Shown here one piece after another: positions 35,698 to 45,440 of a DNA stretch of 64,000 nucleotides. The notes beneath the pieces are model-generated. The model worked only from the letters and a program-made list of their open reading frames with translations, did not search any database and was not told the DNA's origin. How positions within the stretch are numbered: the stretch's first letter is position 1; every line of letters begins with the position of its first letter. A program made the translations under genes and the position numbers. The stretch lies in the NCBI RefSeq assembly GCF_001294575.1, contig NZ_CP012676.1, positions 1,674,001-1,738,000 on the forward strand, written 5' to 3'. Origin of the DNA: Pseudomonas versuta. Its GTDB lineage: Bacteria; Pseudomonadota; Gammaproteobacteria; Pseudomonadales; Pseudomonadaceae.

Positions 35698-35733
35698 GGC
35701 CACGAAGAGCTCGCTCCTACAGGGTGTTTTCAG
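35698..35733. repeat. single REP-like fragment
   Basis: GCGGCCACGAAGAGCTCGCTCCTACAGGG matches half of the Pseudomonas REP consensus, just after the LacI gene. Confidence 0.45.
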
Positions 35734-35737
35734 CCAT

Positions 35738-35776
35738 AAAAAACCTCGCTTCCTTGACAGGAGGAGAGGTTTTTTT
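35738..35776. terminator. bidirectional terminator between lacI-type gene and potI
   Basis: AAAAAACCTC (35738-35747) pairs with GAGGTTTTTT (35766-35775), with A/T runs on both sides, serving the two convergent genes. Confidence 0.85.
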
Positions 35777-35787
35777 ATGGTGCTGTC

Positions 35788-36678
35788 TTATGCCGAAGTG
35801 GGCGTTTTCGGACGGCGTACATCAGGCTGCTTCCAGGACTCGGCCGAGGCTTCGTCGATGGCTTGCTGGATGGCCTTTTTGCGATGCTCTTCGGCACGGC
35901 GGCTGAAGAACCACACCAGGAAGGTCACCAGCGACACCGCCAGCAGAATCAGGCTGGCCACGGCGTTGATCTCGGGTTTGACCCCCAGACGTACCGCCGA
36001 GAACACTTCCATCGGCAAGGTGGTGGAGCCCGGCCCGGACACGAAGCTGGCCAGTACCAGGTCATCCAGCGACAGGGCGAACGACATCATGGCGCCCGCC
36101 GCCAGTGACGGCGCAATCATCGGGATGGTGATCAGGAAGAACACTTTCCACGGTTTGGCACCCAGGTCCATGGCCGCTTCTTCGATCGACAGGTCCAGCT
36201 CGCGTAAGCGCGACGACACCACCACGGCCACATAGGCCGAGCAGAACGTGGTGTGGGCAATCCAGATGGTGACGATGCCGCGTTCCTGCGGCCAGCCAAT
36301 CATCTGCGCCATGGCCACGAACAGCAGCAACAGCGACAGACCGGTGATCACTTCGGGCATCACCAGCGGTGCAGTCACCAGGCCGCCGAACAGCGTGCGG
36401 CCCTTGAAGTGGCTGATCCGGGTCAGCACGAAGGCTGCCAGGGTGCCCAGCGCCACCGCCGCAATCGCCGTGTACAGGGCGATTTCCAGCGAGCGCATCA
36501 CCGAGCCCATCAGTTGCGTGTTGTCCAGCAGGCCCACGTACCACTTCAGCGACCAGCCGCCCCACACCGTCACCAGCTTGGACGCATTGAACGAGTAGAT
36601 GACCAGAATCAGCATCGGCAGGTAGATGAACAACAAGCCTGCGACCAGCATAAAGCTGGAAAAACGGAAGCGATTCAT
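35788..36678 (-). CDS. potI: putrescine ABC transporter permease PotI
   Basis: 296 aa inner-membrane permease with ~6 TM helices. The opening RFSSFMLVAGLLFIYLPMLILVIYSFN and the binding-protein-dependent loop EEAAMDLGAKPWKVFFLITIPMIAPSLAAGAMMSF match PotI. It forms the channel with PotH. ATG 36678 overlaps the stop of potH by 4 bases (ATGA), so the genes are translationally coupled. Confidence 0.93.
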   Translation of the reverse strand: MNRFRFSSFMLVAGLLFIYLPMLILVIYSFNASKLVTVWGGWSLKWYVGLLDNTQLMGSVMRSLEIALYTAIAAVALGTLAAFVLTRISHFKGRTLFGGLVTAPLVMPEVITGLSLLLLFVAMAQMIGWPQERGIVTIWIAHTTFCSAYVAVVVSSRLRELDLSIEEAAMDLGAKPWKVFFLITIPMIAPSLAAGAMMSFALSLDDLVLASFVSGPGSTTLPMEVFSAVRLGVKPEINAVASLILLAVSLVTFLVWFFSRRAEEHRKKAIQQAIDEASAESWKQPDVRRPKTPTSA

Positions 36679-37595
36679 ACCTTGCCCTCCAGTTCTTTAG
36701 CCTGGCTGCGGTTGAACAGAATGATTGGCACGATCAGGATCGCCAGCATGACCACGGCAAGCGCAGAGGCTACCGGCCAGTCACGGTTGTTGAAGAACTC
36801 TTGCCACAAGACTTTACCGATCATCAGGGTTTCCGGGCCGCCCAGCAGTTCCGGGATCACGAACTCGCCCACCACCGGGATAAACACCAGCATGCAGCCA
36901 GCGATGATGCCGTTCTTGGACAGTGGGACGGTGATTTTCCAGAAGCTGTTGAAGGTGCTCGAGCCCAGGTCGGACGCGGCTTCCAGCAGGCTGTGATCGT
37001 GTTTGACCAGGTTGGCGTACAGCGGCAGGATCATGAACGGCAGGTACGAGTAAACGATGCCGATATAGACCGCGATGTTGGTGTTGAGGATCTGCAGCGG
37101 TTCGCTGATCCAGCCCATCGACATCAGGAAGCCATTGAGCAGGCCGTTATTGCTGAGGATGCCCATCCACGCGTAAACGCGGATCAGGATCGCGGTCCAG
37201 GTCGGCATCATGATCAGCAGCACCAGCACGGTCTGCATCTCTTTGCGCGCATTGGCAATGGCGTAGGCCATCGGATAACCGATCAGCAGGCACAGCGCCG
37301 TGCTGAAGAAAGCCATCTTCAGCGAGCCCAGATAAGCGGCGATGTACAACTCGTCGTCACCCAGCATGGCGTAGTTGCCCAGGTTCAGCAGTAGCTGAAT
37401 TTTTTGGTCAACGTAGCTGTAGATCTCGGTGTACGGCGGAATCGCGACGTCGGCTTCGGCAAAGCTGATCTTCAGGACGATGAAGAACGGCAGCATGAAA
37501 AACAGGAACAGCCACAGGAATGGAATCCCGATGACCATCTGGCGGCCACCGGGGGTTATTCGTTGCAGACGGCGTTTGAGTTTTCGAAGGTTCAT
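36675..37595 (-). CDS. potH: putrescine ABC transporter permease PotH
   Basis: 306 aa from ATG 37595 (MNLRKLKRRLQRITPGGRQ); the open frame to 37628 is not used. It has an N-terminal TM (GIPFLWLFLFFMLPFFIVLKISF), the periplasmic loop typical of PotH with SYVDQKIQLLLNLGNY, and the EAA loop EAASDLGSSTFNSFWKITVPLSKNG. It overlaps potG by 4 bases and potI by 4 bases. Confidence 0.93.
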   Translation of the reverse strand: MNLRKLKRRLQRITPGGRQMVIGIPFLWLFLFFMLPFFIVLKISFAEADVAIPPYTEIYSYVDQKIQLLLNLGNYAMLGDDELYIAAYLGSLKMAFFSTALCLLIGYPMAYAIANARKEMQTVLVLLIMMPTWTAILIRVYAWMGILSNNGLLNGFLMSMGWISEPLQILNTNIAVYIGIVYSYLPFMILPLYANLVKHDHSLLEAASDLGSSTFNSFWKITVPLSKNGIIAGCMLVFIPVVGEFVIPELLGGPETLMIGKVLWQEFFNNRDWPVASALAVVMLAILIVPIILFNRSQAKELEGKV

Positions 37596-38734
37596 GAGCG
37601 CAATACCACGCCGCTGTCGTCTTCCCACCAGACATAGACTTCGTCGTCCCAGGTCGGACGCGCACCGCGGCGTTCGGCGTTGGCGACAAACGACTGCACG
37701 ATCTTGCCGCTCGGCAGTTCGACGTAGAACACCGAGTGGCCACCCAGGTAGGCGATGTCATGCACCTTGCCCCGCGACCAGTTGTATTCGAAGACCGGCT
37801 TGACGGTCGTGACCAGCATTTTTTCCGGGCGGATTGCGTAGGTGGTCGACTTGTCCTCCAGAGAGGTGGTTACGCCGTGACCCACATAGATATTACGCTC
37901 CAGTTCCGGGCAGTGAATGATTGCGAACCCTTCCTCGTCCTCAATCACGGAGCCTTCGAAGGCATTCACGTTGCCGATGAATTCACACACCATCCGGCTC
38001 ACCGGTGCTTCGTAGATATCCACCGGGCTGCCGATCTGGGCAATCCAGCCCAAGTGCATGATCGCGATGCGCTGGGCCATGGTCATGGCCTCTTCCTGAT
38101 CGTGGGTCACCATGACGCAGGTCACGCCGACGCGCTCGATGATTTCCACCAGTTCGAGCTGCATTTGCGAGCGCAGTTTTTTATCCAGCGCCCCCATCGG
38201 CTCATCGAGCAGCAGCAGCTTTGGACGTTTGGCCAGCGAGCGGGCCAGGGCCACACGTTGACGCTGGCCGCCGGACAACTGATGCGGCCTGCGCTTGGCG
38301 TATTGGGTCATGTGCACCAGCTTGAGCATCTCTTCAACGCGGGCGTCGATTTCGCTGGCAGGCAGGCGGTCCTGTTTGAGGCCGAAGGCAATGTTTTGCG
38401 CCACGGTCATGTGCGGGAACAGGGCATAGGACTGGAACATCATGTTGATCGGCCGCTCGTAGGGCGGCATGTCGGTGATGTCGATCCCGTCGAGATAAAT
38501 CCGTCCTTCTGTCGGGCGTTCGAAGCCTGCCAGCATGCGCAGCAGGGTCGATTTTCCGGAGCCGGAACCGCCGAGAAGGGCGAAGATTTCGCCTTGATGG
38601 ATCTCCAGGGACACATCGTCCACGGCGGTGGTTTCGTCGAATTTTTTACTGACCCGGTCGACTTTCAGCAGCACCTTTTTGGGTGTGTGCTGGCCTTCAA
38701 GTGCCTTTCTGTAGAGGCTGGAGGCGTTTGCCAT
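37592..38734 (-). CDS. potG: putrescine ABC transporter ATP-binding protein PotG
   Basis: 380 aa from ATG 38734 (MANASSLYRKALEGQ), preceded by GGGAG. Walker A is GGSGSGKST, the signature QLSGGQRQRVALARSL, and Walker B LLLLDEPMGALDKKL. A C-terminal TOBE-like domain spans from ~residue 270. It energises the PotHI channel. The usual next gene upstream, potF for the periplasmic putrescine-binding protein, is absent; 690 bases of non-coding DNA lie there instead. Confidence 0.93.
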   Translation of the reverse strand: MANASSLYRKALEGQHTPKKVLLKVDRVSKKFDETTAVDDVSLEIHQGEIFALLGGSGSGKSTLLRMLAGFERPTEGRIYLDGIDITDMPPYERPINMMFQSYALFPHMTVAQNIAFGLKQDRLPASEIDARVEEMLKLVHMTQYAKRRPHQLSGGQRQRVALARSLAKRPKLLLLDEPMGALDKKLRSQMQLELVEIIERVGVTCVMVTHDQEEAMTMAQRIAIMHLGWIAQIGSPVDIYEAPVSRMVCEFIGNVNAFEGSVIEDEEGFAIIHCPELERNIYVGHGVTTSLEDKSTTYAIRPEKMLVTTVKPVFEYNWSRGKVHDIAYLGGHSVFYVELPSGKIVQSFVANAERRGARPTWDDEVYVWWEDDSGVVLRS

Positions 38735-39424
38735 GTGAAACTCCCAACAGATTTCAGTCGTCAGGCCAGAAGGGCCCGACTTAATAATGGATTGCAAGCC
38801 GGCTGTGAACGGGCTTGCCCGGCGCCGCCGTCCTGGCTGTCTGGTTGTACTTTTTTGTTATTGCGGTTTGTTGTTGTGCGGGGCGGGCGTGCACAGGCCC
38901 GGCCGTCCCTCACAAGGGCAGCTAACTATTGAATCGGATTGTGGGGTTTTCAGTCAGCGGGCTTCATGGGGCGCCGCCCGCTGCAAACACGGCATGCATA
39001 AGAGGAAGGGGGTGGTGATGGGTGCCGCAAACACCTGGATCGCGACTCTGACAACACACAAATGCGGGGCGCCGCTGACATGCCAGGGATGCAGGCCAGT
39101 CTGTTTTGACGCACGCAGTAACACCGGTCAATGGCTTGATTGCCATTTTTATCACCTCGAAGTTTCACACTTGAACGAGCTTTTTCGGAGCTTAGCCTTG
39201 TTGATTTTAATTAACAACTCCCATGTAAAAAATTCTAAACACGCAACGTCTAACTTTCATAATTAACCGCTAGGCCACGATTCAATGGGCTCAATTTGAC
39301 CCAGAAATTGCCTAAAAAATAACAATGGAGGGCGGGGTGTTCGCTATTGACTTCACTTTGCCTTTCGGATTGACTGAGTTCCAGAAACGGCTGTGAACAT
39401 AATAATTAACATAATAGGTGCCTC
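38735..39424. other. divergent intergenic region between potG and puuA
   Basis: About 690 bases without a gene. It holds a perfect 8-bp inverted repeat CAGCGGGC (38955-38962)/GCCCGCTG (38976-38983). An AT-rich zone with TTGTTGATTTTAATTAACAA lies near 39198-39217. A direct repeat AACATAATA sits at 39396-39404 and 39408-39416, just before the SD of puuA, and may bind the PuuR-like regulator. No potF remnant was recognised. Confidence 0.5.
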
Positions 39425-40801
39425 ATGTCGGTCCCCCTGCGTGCCATTCAGCTCAATGAAGCGAACGCATTCCTTAAGAAATATCCTGAGGTTTTGTACG
39501 TCGACCTTCTGATTGCAGATATGAACGGTGTGGTGCGCGGCAAGCGCATCGAGCGCACCAGCCTGCACAAGGTCTACGAAAAAGGCATTAACCTGCCGGC
39601 ATCCCTGTTTGCTCTGGACATCAACGGTTCTACGGTAGAAAGCACCGGTCTGGGCCTGGACATCGGTGATTCGGACCGCATCTGCTACCCCATCCCGAAT
39701 ACGCTTTGCATCGAGCCCTGGCAGAAGCGCCCGACGGCGCAACTGTTAATGACCATGCATGAACTCGAAGGCCAGCCGTTTTTCGCTGACCCGCGCGAAG
39801 TGTTGCGTCAGGTTGTCAGCAAGTTCGATGACATGGGGCTGACCATTTGCGCCGCCTTTGAACTCGAGTTCTATCTGATCGACCAGGACAACGTGAACGG
39901 TCGTCCGCAGTCACCACGCTCGCCGGTATCCGGCAAACGTCCAATGTCGACCCAGGTGTACCTGATCGATGATCTCGACGAGTACGTTGACTGCCTGCAG
40001 GACATTCTCGAAGGTGCCAAAGAGCAGGGCATCCCGGCTGACGCAATCGTCAAGGAGAGCGCCCCGGCGCAATTCGAAGTCAACCTGCATCACGTCAACG
40101 ACCCGATCAAGGCGTGCGATTACGCGGTGCTGCTCAAGCGCCTGGTGAAGAACATCGCCTACGACCATGAGATGGACACCACCTTCATGGCCAAGCCGTA
40201 CCCGGGTCAGGCGGGTAACGGGTTGCACGTGCACATTTCGATTCTGGACAAGGAAGGCAATAACATCTTTGCCAGCGAGGATCCCGAGCAGAACGCCGCA
40301 CTGCGTCACGCGATCGGCGGTGTGCTCGAGACCCTGCCGGCGCAGATGGCGTTCCTGTGCCCGAACGTCAACTCGTACCGTCGTTTCGGTGCGCAGTTCT
40401 ATGTGCCCAACTCGCCGAGCTGGGGCATCGACAACCGTACCGTGGCGGTGCGTGTGCCTACCGGTTCTGCCGATTCGGTGCGTATTGAACACCGGGTTGC
40501 CGGTGCAGATGCCAACCCGTACTTGCTGATGGCTTCGGTACTGGCCGGTATACACCACGGTCTGACCAACGAAATCGAACCCGGCCCGCCGGTGGAAGGC
40601 AACAGCTACGAGCAGAACGAACAGAGCCTGCCGAACAACTTGCGCGATGCCCTGCGCGAGCTGGATGACAGTGAAGTCATGGCCAAATACATCGACCCGC
40701 TGTACATCGATGTATTTGTCGCCTGCAAGGAAAGCGAGCTGGCCGAGTTCGAGAACTCAATCTCCGACCTTGAGTACAACTGGTACTTGCACACGGTTTG
40801 A
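39425..40801 (+). CDS. puuA: gamma-glutamylputrescine synthetase (glutamine synthetase family)
   Basis: 458 aa. It joins glutamate to putrescine or other polyamines with ATP, the first step of the Puu route. Glutamine-synthetase motifs are visible: YVDLLIADMNGVVRGKRI, catalytic ELEFYLIDQ, the ATP/substrate regions NGLHVHISILDKEG and RIEHRVAGADANPYL. The length and the missing adenylylation Tyr loop fit PuuA/SpuI rather than GlnA. AGGTG precedes ATG 39425. puuB follows after 147 bases and the pot genes lie divergently upstream. Confidence 0.9.
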   Translation: MSVPLRAIQLNEANAFLKKYPEVLYVDLLIADMNGVVRGKRIERTSLHKVYEKGINLPASLFALDINGSTVESTGLGLDIGDSDRICYPIPNTLCIEPWQKRPTAQLLMTMHELEGQPFFADPREVLRQVVSKFDDMGLTICAAFELEFYLIDQDNVNGRPQSPRSPVSGKRPMSTQVYLIDDLDEYVDCLQDILEGAKEQGIPADAIVKESAPAQFEVNLHHVNDPIKACDYAVLLKRLVKNIAYDHEMDTTFMAKPYPGQAGNGLHVHISILDKEGNNIFASEDPEQNAALRHAIGGVLETLPAQMAFLCPNVNSYRRFGAQFYVPNSPSWGIDNRTVAVRVPTGSADSVRIEHRVAGADANPYLLMASVLAGIHHGLTNEIEPGPPVEGNSYEQNEQSLPNNLRDALRELDDSEVMAKYIDPLYIDVFVACKESELAEFENSISDLEYNWYLHTV

Positions 40802-40948
40802 TTGGCCGAGCCGTCATTCAGAAACAGAACATAGCGCGGTTGGCGGGTGGTGCAGAAGCTATGTCCACCGCGATCAGCTGTGCTCTCGCTTGCGCGCTGC
40901 CGGCGCCGGGGTCCACCGGCGCGACGGCGGCGCCCATCGGAGACATTC

Positions 40949-42232
40949 ATGAAGTACACCCATGTAAACAGCTATTACGCTGCGACCCGAAACCTCACGA
41001 CTGACTTCCCGGCACTTGAAGAGTCGGTGGAATGTGATGTCTGTGTCATCGGCGCCGGGTACACCGGCCTGTCATCGGCCCTGTTCCTGGCTGAAGCAGG
41101 CTACAACGTGACGGTACTTGAAGCCGCGCAGGTCGGGTTCGGTGCCAGCGGTCGCAATGGCGGTCAGTTGGTCAACTCCTATAGCCGCGACGTCGATGTC
41201 ATCGAGGCCCGTTATGGCGAGAAGACCGCCCGGGTGCTCGGCAGCATGATGTTCGAAGGCGCCGATATCATTCGCCAGCGCATCGGGCACTACGACATCC
41301 AGTGCGATTACCGGCCGGGCGGGATCTTTGCTGCGCTGAATAAAAAACAGCTAAAAGCCCTGGCCGAGCAGAAAAGCAGCTGGGAGGCGTACGGCAACCA
41401 GAACCTGACAATGCTCGATGCGGCTGACATCAAGCACGAAGTGGGCTGCGCCAACTACGTTGGCGGTCTGCTGGACTTGCAGGGTGGCCACATCCATCCG
41501 CTGAACCTGGCACTGGGTGAAGCCGCGGCCTTCATCGGCCTGGGCGGCAAGATCTTCGAGCAGTCGGCTGCCGTGGAAATTACTTACGGCGAGCCGATCA
41601 CTGTGCGTACCGCCAGGGGCGTGGTGCGCGCCAAGTACCTGCTGATCGCCGGTAACGCTTATCTGGCGCAGAACCTCGACAATCGCGTGACCGCCAAAAG
41701 CATGCCCTGCGGGTCGCAAATTGCCGTGACCGAACCACTTCCCGAAGATGTGGCCCGCAGCCTGATCGCCAACAACTACTGCGTCGAAGACTGCAATTAT
41801 CTGCTCGATTACTACCGCCTGACCGCCGACAACCGTTTGTTGTATGGCGGTGGTGTGGTCTATGGCGCCCGCGAGCCGGACGACATCGAGCAACTGATCA
41901 AACCGAAAATCCTCAAGACCTTCCCGCAATTGAAGGACGTCAAAATCGACTATCGCTGGACCGGCAATTTCTTGCTGACCATGTCACGCATGCCGCAATT
42001 CGGCCGTATCGAGAAAAACGCCTACTACATGCAGGGTTACAGCGGCCACGGTGTTACCTGTTCGCACCTGGCCGGCAAATTGATCTCGGAAATGATCCGT
42101 GGCGATGCCGAGCGTTTCGACGCGTTTGCCTCCTTGCCGCATATGCCGATGATCGGTGGTCGCACCTTCCAGGCGCCGCTTACAGCCATGGGCGCGGCGT
42201 ATTACGCCCTGCGTGACCGGTTCGGGATCTGA
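40949..42232 (+). CDS. puuB: FAD-dependent gamma-glutamylputrescine oxidase
   Basis: 427 aa DAO-family flavoenzyme that oxidises the gamma-glutamylated amine to the aldehyde with release of ammonia and H2O2. The FAD motif is CVIGAGYTGLSSALFLAEAG, with FGASGRNGGQ and the C-terminal YYMQGYSGHGVTCSHLAGKLI. Start ATG 40949 (MKYTHVNSYYAAT) has CGGAGA upstream; the frame opens at 40847 without family similarity. It lies between puuA and the PuuR-like regulator. Confidence 0.9.
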   Translation: MKYTHVNSYYAATRNLTTDFPALEESVECDVCVIGAGYTGLSSALFLAEAGYNVTVLEAAQVGFGASGRNGGQLVNSYSRDVDVIEARYGEKTARVLGSMMFEGADIIRQRIGHYDIQCDYRPGGIFAALNKKQLKALAEQKSSWEAYGNQNLTMLDAADIKHEVGCANYVGGLLDLQGGHIHPLNLALGEAAAFIGLGGKIFEQSAAVEITYGEPITVRTARGVVRAKYLLIAGNAYLAQNLDNRVTAKSMPCGSQIAVTEPLPEDVARSLIANNYCVEDCNYLLDYYRLTADNRLLYGGGVVYGAREPDDIEQLIKPKILKTFPQLKDVKIDYRWTGNFLLTMSRMPQFGRIEKNAYYMQGYSGHGVTCSHLAGKLISEMIRGDAERFDAFASLPHMPMIGGRTFQAPLTAMGAAYYALRDRFGI

Positions 42233-42433
42233 TCCCGAACTGGCCACGTGGTAGCGGGGGTCGTCAGCGCGCTGCCACTCAGTTATTGATCGGCCATTTA
42301 GCGAACCTGCTGAGCAAGAACCGCAAACGTGATTTAATAGCCGCCTTTCACGTTTGTGGTACAGGGGTACGGTGCGCTCAACGCCCTCCGTCGCCCCCCC
42401 ATTACCCTTAAGTAGTTCACGCATAAGGCTGTC

Positions 42434-42982
42434 ATGGACACGGGCTCACGACTCAAACTAGTACGCGAAAGCTACAAAATGTCCCAGCGCGAGCTGGCCC
42501 GACGTAGCGGCGTCACCAATGCCACAATCTCCCTGATCGAGCAGAATCGCGTCAGCCCTTCTGTCAGCTCCCTCAAGAAACTGCTTGAAGGCATCCCCAT
42601 GTCTTTGGCGGACTTCTTCACCTTCGACCAACCGCCCCGCGCCCACCAGTATGTTTTCCGCGCCAATGAGCAGCCGGATCTCGGGCGCGATGGCTTGCGC
42701 CTGTTGCTGATCGGCGCTTCGGTACCGGGCCGGCAGATGCGCCTGTTGCGCGAGCAATATGCCCCGGGCGCAAGCACGGGGGCAGAAGCGATCGTGCACG
42801 CCGAAGGGGAGGAGTGCGGGCTAGTCACCCGTGGTGTTATCGAGCTCACCGTGGACGGTATGAGCAGCATCTTGAATGCCGGGGACGGCTACTACTTCCC
42901 GAGTACGCTGGCGCACAGGTTCAGAAATATCGGCGCCGACGAGGCAGAAATCATCAGTGCCAACACCCCGGCCAACTTCTGA
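42434..42982 (+). CDS. puuR: XRE-cupin regulator, PuuR-like
   Basis: 182 aa. HTH residues 6-60 (LKLVRESYKMSQRELARRSGVTNATISLIEQN) and a C-terminal cupin (HAEGEECGLVTRGVIELTVDG, YYFPSTLAHRFRN). This architecture and the position after puuAB match PuuR, the putrescine-responsive repressor of puu genes. Its likely sites are in the 38735-39424 gap. Confidence 0.87.
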   Translation: MDTGSRLKLVRESYKMSQRELARRSGVTNATISLIEQNRVSPSVSSLKKLLEGIPMSLADFFTFDQPPRAHQYVFRANEQPDLGRDGLRLLLIGASVPGRQMRLLREQYAPGASTGAEAIVHAEGEECGLVTRGVIELTVDGMSSILNAGDGYYFPSTLAHRFRNIGADEAEIISANTPANF

Positions 42983-43058
42983 TGTGAAAGCATCCGGATG
43001 GCCTCGTTTGGCACTTTGTGCGCAAGCCTTGCGCTAATAAACGCCAGGAAAGTCTTCC

Positions 43059-43673
43059 ATGAACATACCGCCAATCTGCTCGTTTATTGCTCGCTGGCCC
43101 GAACTGGGGCTGGTGCCATCCGTTGCGTGGCAAATCACCCGGGACTGTGAAAACCAGGTGTTGTTTTTACTGGCCAGGCTTGGGCCGGGTTATCAACGCC
43201 AAGGGGTTTGTGCAATTCACGAAACGGCGGTGGTGGAGCCGGGTGCCGTATTGAAGGGGCCGATCATAGTCGGCCCCGGTGCTTTCGTTGCGGCGGGTGC
43301 TTACCTGCGAGGCGGGGTATATCTGGGGCGCAACTGCATCGTTGGCCCGAGCTGCGAAGTGAAAAGCAGTTTCATGCTGGAAGGCAGCAAGCTGGCGCAC
43401 TTCAACTTTGTTGGTGACTCGTTGATTGGCGAGAAGGTAAACATCGAGGCGGGTGCGATCATTGCCAATTACCGCAACGAGCTGGACGGTGCGCCGATCA
43501 ACATCCGTCATGCGGGCTATGTGATCGAGACCGGAGCCAATAAATTCGGGGCCTTGATTGGAGATGGCTGCAAAATCGGGGCAAACGCAGTGATTGCCCC
43601 CGGCGCGCTGCTACTGCCCGAGACACGAGTGCCGCGACTCGGTCTGATTGACCAGTTTGCCTATGTTGACTAA
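43059..43673 (+). CDS. left-handed beta-helix (LpxA/GlmU-type) transferase-like protein
   Basis: 204 aa. From about residue 55 the sequence shows hexapeptide repeats ([LIV]-G-x4 periodicity: AVVEPGAVLKGPIIVGPGAFVAAGAYLRGGVYLGRNCIVGP), the mark of LbH acyl- or nucleotidyltransferases. The first ~50 residues are a short helical cap. The catalytic His and the substrate cannot be assigned by eye. The gene stands alone behind the puu set. Confidence 0.78.
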   Translation: MNIPPICSFIARWPELGLVPSVAWQITRDCENQVLFLLARLGPGYQRQGVCAIHETAVVEPGAVLKGPIIVGPGAFVAAGAYLRGGVYLGRNCIVGPSCEVKSSFMLEGSKLAHFNFVGDSLIGEKVNIEAGAIIANYRNELDGAPINIRHAGYVIETGANKFGALIGDGCKIGANAVIAPGALLLPETRVPRLGLIDQFAYVD

Positions 43674-43694
43674 TACCCCCGCCAACTGCTGACA

Positions 43695-43762
43695 ACCCCC
43701 TGTAGGAGCAGGCAAGCCAGGCTCCTACAGATCTGCTGCGCTCCCTGTGGGAGCTGGCCAGT
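43695..43762. repeat. REP elements between acyltransferase-like gene and acpA-like gene
   Basis: CCCTGTAGGAGC...GGCTCCTACAG forms a palindromic REP, followed by a second, diverged copy CCCTGTGGGAGCTGGCC. It sits between two convergent genes. Confidence 0.7.
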
Positions 43763-43763
43763 C

Positions 43764-45440
43764 TCAGAACTTCAATGCATTGGTCAGGTCGCCCATGGGC
43801 GTTTGTCCGCGGGCTTTCATTGCATCGTCACGCGCCTTGAGGCCATCAAGCATTTCCAACTGATGCACCCGGGTGATCAGGCGCAGGATCGAGGCGGTGT
43901 CATACACCGTGTGGTCCACCGTGCCCTTGCGAGCGAAAGGGGAGACCACCAGCGACGGGATTCGTGTACCCGGGCCCCAGCGGTCGCCTTTGGGCGGCGC
44001 CACATGGTCCCACCAGCCGCCGTTCTCATCCACAGTGACCACAACCACCATGTTCTGCCATTGCGGGCTGTTGCGCAGCACCTTGATGACACGGTCAAGG
44101 TGCCGGTCCCCGGCCGCCACGTCGGCATAACCGGCATGCATGTTGAGGTTGCCCTGGGGTTTGTAGAAGGTCACCGCGGGCAGTTTGCCGGCCTCGGCAT
44201 CGGCGACAAACCGGTTGGTAGCAGATTCGTCCCCCAGGCCGCCGTCACGCAGGCGCTTGCTGCGCTCGAGCGGGTTTTGCGGACCTTGCTGCACGAAGTA
44301 GTTGAACGGCTGGTGGTGGTACTGGAAGTTTGGAATCTTCGGCAGGGTGCCCGAGTCTTTGAACTGGTCCAGAGTGGCTTGCCAGGCACCGGCGTACCAG
44401 GCCCAGTCGATGTTCTTTTTGCTCAGTTTGTCGCCAATGTGCTCGTGGGTCTGGGGCACCAGCACGCTGGGCAAATCAGGTTTTGAGTAATCCGGATGTT
44501 CGGGGTCGCGGATCCAGGTAGGCCAGTAGGGCGGGGCCATGGTGTTCACGGCAAAACCGTCCGGGGTGAGGGCGCTGGGGCCGAACTGCGGGGCGCCGGT
44601 CATGGCGCTGGCCGGGGATTTGTCTAACGGTTTGAGGCGCGTGCCGGTGGGGTCGTCGCCTTGTAGCGAGGCGATCTGGGACTCGGCCACCGAGGTGCTG
44701 GCGTTCGGATAAAACGGTACTGCGGCGCTGATCAAGTACTGATGATTGAGGTACGAGCCGCCAAAAGCACCCTGGAAGAAGTTGTCACACAGCACGAACT
44801 CCCGGGCCACGTCCCACAGGCGCAGGGAATACTGGGTCTGGGCGTAATAGCCCATGGTCAGGCCGCCCGAGTCGGCCCAGGCGACGAACCGGTCGTTCTT
44901 GCCATCGTTGATCTGCATCTGGTTCTGGTAGAAGACGTGCCATAAATCGCGGGTCACCAGATTCAGCGGCAGGTCTTCCCGGTTCGGCCCCTTCAGGGCA
45001 AACGGGGCATTGGGCAGGTTTTCCTGGTACTGCACTCCGGTGGCATAAGTCACGCCGTCCACTGTCTGTGGCCCCACCTGAACCACTCCGCCCCAGGCGG
45101 GAGGCAAGGTCTGTAACAGGCTGCCATCACGGTCGCGTTGCTGGTAGTCGGCGGGTTCGAGTGCCGACAATGGCCGCTCTACGCCAGGGAAGTTGGCGAA
45201 CAGATTGTTGAAGCTGCGGTTCTCGGCATAGATCACCACGATGGTCTTCACCTGCTCCCCAAGTTTGTTGTCCAGTTCAGTCGGCGTCAGCGGCTGCGCT
45301 TTGGCGCCGCTGTCCTGCTGACTGCCCCCGCAAGCGCCCAGAGCGGCTGCGCCCACCCCCAGCGCCGCAGCACCGGCAAGGAAATGACGGCGGCTGGTAC
45401 TGGCGGGCAGTCGGGTGTCCTGGTCTTTCTGGTCGCTCAT
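43764..45440 (-). CDS. AcpA-type acid phosphatase / phosphoesterase family protein
   Basis: 558 aa. A twin-arginine signal (SRRHFLAGAAALGVGAAALGACGG) contains a possible lipobox (ALGAC), so the enzyme is exported folded and may be lipid-anchored. The phosphoesterase domain starts TIVVIYAENRSFNNLFANF (metal-binding Glu/Asn) and has GGSYLNHQY, TVDENGGWWDHVAPP and GPGTRIPSLVVSPFA, as in AcpA and phospholipase-C-type enzymes. It releases phosphate from periplasmic phosphoesters. It is a single gene, with REPs at its 3' end and a 225-base upstream region. Confidence 0.88.
   Translation of the reverse strand: MSDQKDQDTRLPASTSRRHFLAGAAALGVGAAALGACGGSQQDSGAKAQPLTPTELDNKLGEQVKTIVVIYAENRSFNNLFANFPGVERPLSALEPADYQQRDRDGSLLQTLPPAWGGVVQVGPQTVDGVTYATGVQYQENLPNAPFALKGPNREDLPLNLVTRDLWHVFYQNQMQINDGKNDRFVAWADSGGLTMGYYAQTQYSLRLWDVAREFVLCDNFFQGAFGGSYLNHQYLISAAVPFYPNASTSVAESQIASLQGDDPTGTRLKPLDKSPASAMTGAPQFGPSALTPDGFAVNTMAPPYWPTWIRDPEHPDYSKPDLPSVLVPQTHEHIGDKLSKKNIDWAWYAGAWQATLDQFKDSGTLPKIPNFQYHHQPFNYFVQQGPQNPLERSKRLRDGGLGDESATNRFVADAEAGKLPAVTFYKPQGNLNMHAGYADVAAGDRHLDRVIKVLRNSPQWQNMVVVVTVDENGGWWDHVAPPKGDRWGPGTRIPSLVVSPFARKGTVDHTVYDTASILRLITRVHQLEMLDGLKARDDAMKARGQTPMGDLTNALKF

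Noticed and set aside
37736..38932. 398-codon + strand open frame opposite potG
   Set aside because: Antisense shadow of potG with no recognisable domain.
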